In this document: positions 5,596-6,403 of the stretch, in pieces
Position numbering within the stretch: position 1 is the stretch's first letter
Layout of the letters: each line of letters opens with the position of its first letter
NCBI GenBank assembly: GCA_009779515.1
Contig: WREE01000111.1
Location: 1 to 6,403 of the forward strand
DNA: 6,403 bases
Source: Symbiobacteriaceae bacterium
GTDB taxonomy: Bacteria > Bacillota > JAAYKD01 > WRDA01
Direction: 5' to 3'
The notes under the pieces: model-generated
Told to the model about the DNA's origin: nothing
The model's database searches: none
The model's input: the letters and a program-made list of their open reading frames with translations, nothing else
Translations under genes and position numbers: made by a program

Positions 5596-6209
5596 GTAAT
5601 GAAGCAAAACCTAACTATATGCGAGACTTTACTCAGGGTTTAATTGTAGAAAACCCACTCTTTCGCTTAGTCCTGGGAACATGCCCTAGCCTGGCTACTT
5701 CCGTGGCGGTAGATAACGCTTTCTGGATGGGGTTGGCAGTTATTTTTGTGCTCACCTGCTCGAATATTATTATCTCTGCTTTACGCAAGCTCATTCCCGA
5801 TAAAATCCGCATTCCTTGCTTTATTATCGTAATTGCCACCTTTGTCACCATTGTCGATATGTTCATGAATGCTTATATGGAAGTTATGTACGAAAAACTG
5901 GGAATCTTTATTCCTCTTATTGTGGTTAACTGTATCATCTTGGCTCGGGCAGAATCTAAAGCTGCCAAAAGCAATATTATCAGCTCAGCCCTGGATGGCT
6001 TGGGGATGGGGATCGGCTATATGGGGGCTATCTGCCTTATGGCTACCTTTAGGGAGATTCTCGGCGTCGGCTCATTCTTTGGCGTCCAACTCTTTTCGGA
6101 GAATGTTCCGGTTATCGCTGTGATGGCTCAACCTCCGGGAGCTTTTATTGCTTTGGGCTTGCTTCTGGGTTTGGTAAACCTTATTTCGTTTAAGAGTGCT
6201 AAGAGCTAG
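5592..6209 (+). CDS. rnfE: Rnf complex subunit RnfE (membrane [2Fe-2S] subunit)
   Basis: Integral membrane subunit of the RnfA/RnfE/NqrD/NqrE family, 205 aa with about six membrane helices. Family signatures are NPLFRLVLGTCPSLA (21-35), RIPCFIIVIATFVTIVD (73-89), LGIFIPLIVVNCIILARAE (103-121) and LDGLGMGIGYMGA. The cysteines C31 and C114 correspond to the pair, 83 residues apart, that holds one half of a [2Fe-2S] cluster at the RnfA/RnfE interface, midway through the membrane. I call it RnfE rather than RnfA from its LG-CP-LA motif, its position after rnfD, and a second family start downstream. GGGGAGGTG lies eight bases before the ATG, inside the rnfD reading frame. It is followed by a 145-bp gap before rnfA, the largest within the rnf cluster. 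Confidence 0.95.
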   Translation: MSNEAKPNYMRDFTQGLIVENPLFRLVLGTCPSLATSVAVDNAFWMGLAVIFVLTCSNIIISALRKLIPDKIRIPCFIIVIATFVTIVDMFMNAYMEVMYEKLGIFIPLIVVNCIILARAESKAAKSNIISSALDGLGMGIGYMGAICLMATFREILGVGSFFGVQLFSENVPVIAVMAQPPGAFIALGLLLGLVNLISFKSAKS

Positions 6210-6240
6210 CGATGACTTACCCGCTGCAGGCAAAAAATGG

Positions 6241-6283
6241 CTGCATGGGGGCTTCATGGTGTGCACCCCCGTCTTTGATGCAG
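6241..6283 (+). other. Imperfect stem-loop in the rnfE-rnfA spacer
   Basis: CTGCAT (6241-6246) pairs with ATGCAG (6278-6283), and inside it GGGGG (6247-6251) pairs with CCCCC (6266-6270), leaving a seven-base bulge (6271-6277) on the 3' side. A 10-bp palindrome, TGCCATGGCA (6288-6297), and a GGCAG/CTGCC pair (6294-6298 with 6312-6316) follow. No T-run follows, so this is not a standard terminator. It could be a processing or stability element between rnfE and rnfA, or merely a structured spacer. Confidence 0.45.
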
Positions 6284-6354
6284 TTGTTGCCATGGCAGGG
6301 GTAATCAGGTGCTGCCTTGCATATTCGTAGTTACGTGTAAAAGGAGAGACCGTT

Positions 6355-6403
6355 ATGGAAGCCATGCTCAGTATTTTCGCCATACTTCTTTCCAGTATTT
6401 TAG
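6355..6403 (+). CDS. rnfA: Rnf complex subunit RnfA, N-terminal fragment cut by window end
   Basis: Only 16 codons are visible (MEAMLSIFAILLSSIL), the start of a hydrophobic helix. This fits the opening helix of RnfA, which in relatives reads like (I/L)LFISAILVNN and continues into the LG-CP-LG motif outside the window. The start has a good ribosome site, AAGGAGAG (6341-6348), six bases upstream. The call rests on this short match and on the usual order rnfE-rnfA-rnfB. The diagnostic cysteines are not in view. Confidence 0.7.
   Translation, partial: MEAMLSIFAILLSSIL

Noticed and set aside
6212..6304. 30-codon open frame in the rnfE-rnfA spacer with two cysteines
   Set aside because: No ribosome site is seen before the ATG, composition is unremarkable, and it coincides with the stem-loop. 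It bears no resemblance to RnfG.

Overview
The window looks like the chromosome of an anaerobic bacterium of the Firmicutes/Clostridia kind. The evidence is strong purine-rich Shine-Dalgarno sequences before almost every gene, an rnfC-first Rnf operon, a short RnfC with two ferredoxin-like clusters and no long C-terminal extension, and a membrane-anchored SPOR protein in the same operon. This placement is an inference from gene content; no rRNA or other direct marker is present.

Layout. (1) Positions 3-392 hold a small, visibly A/T-richer gene for a DUF559 (Vsr-like, PD-(D/E)XK fold) endonuclease. (2) Positions 393-862 hold no credible gene. They are an array of G/C-rich palindromes in three tandem units (435-540, 541-679, 680-862). 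Each unit carries a copy of the last ~14-16 codons of the DUF559 gene joined to REP-like hairpins. The gene's own stop codon lies in a 37-bp tandem duplication at the start of this array. (3) A short A/T-rich spacer with a TATAAT box leads into rsmB (975-2390), the 16S rRNA m5C967 methyltransferase. (4) A good candidate sigma-A promoter (2413-2441) begins a tightly packed operon: a membrane-anchored SPOR-domain protein (2476-3300), rnfC (3304-4620), rnfD (4633-5595), rnfE (5592-6209), a 145-bp structured spacer, and the first codons of rnfA (from 6355, cut by the window end).

How the genes work together. The Rnf complex is a membrane ferredoxin:NAD+ oxidoreductase coupled to Na+ or H+ transport. 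RnfC binds NADH and Fe-S clusters, RnfD carries a covalently attached FMN in the membrane, and RnfE and RnfA share a membrane-embedded [2Fe-2S] site. The usual order is rnfCDGEAB, but here rnfD overlaps rnfE by 4 bp with no room for rnfG. The SPOR protein ends three bases before rnfC and is almost certainly cotranscribed with it.

Most notable points: the DUF559 gene with an array built partly from its own 3' end; mostly synonymous divergence in one of these copies; the missing rnfG; and an rnfC Shine-Dalgarno placed to start translation at an AUC codon rather than at the overlapping GTG.
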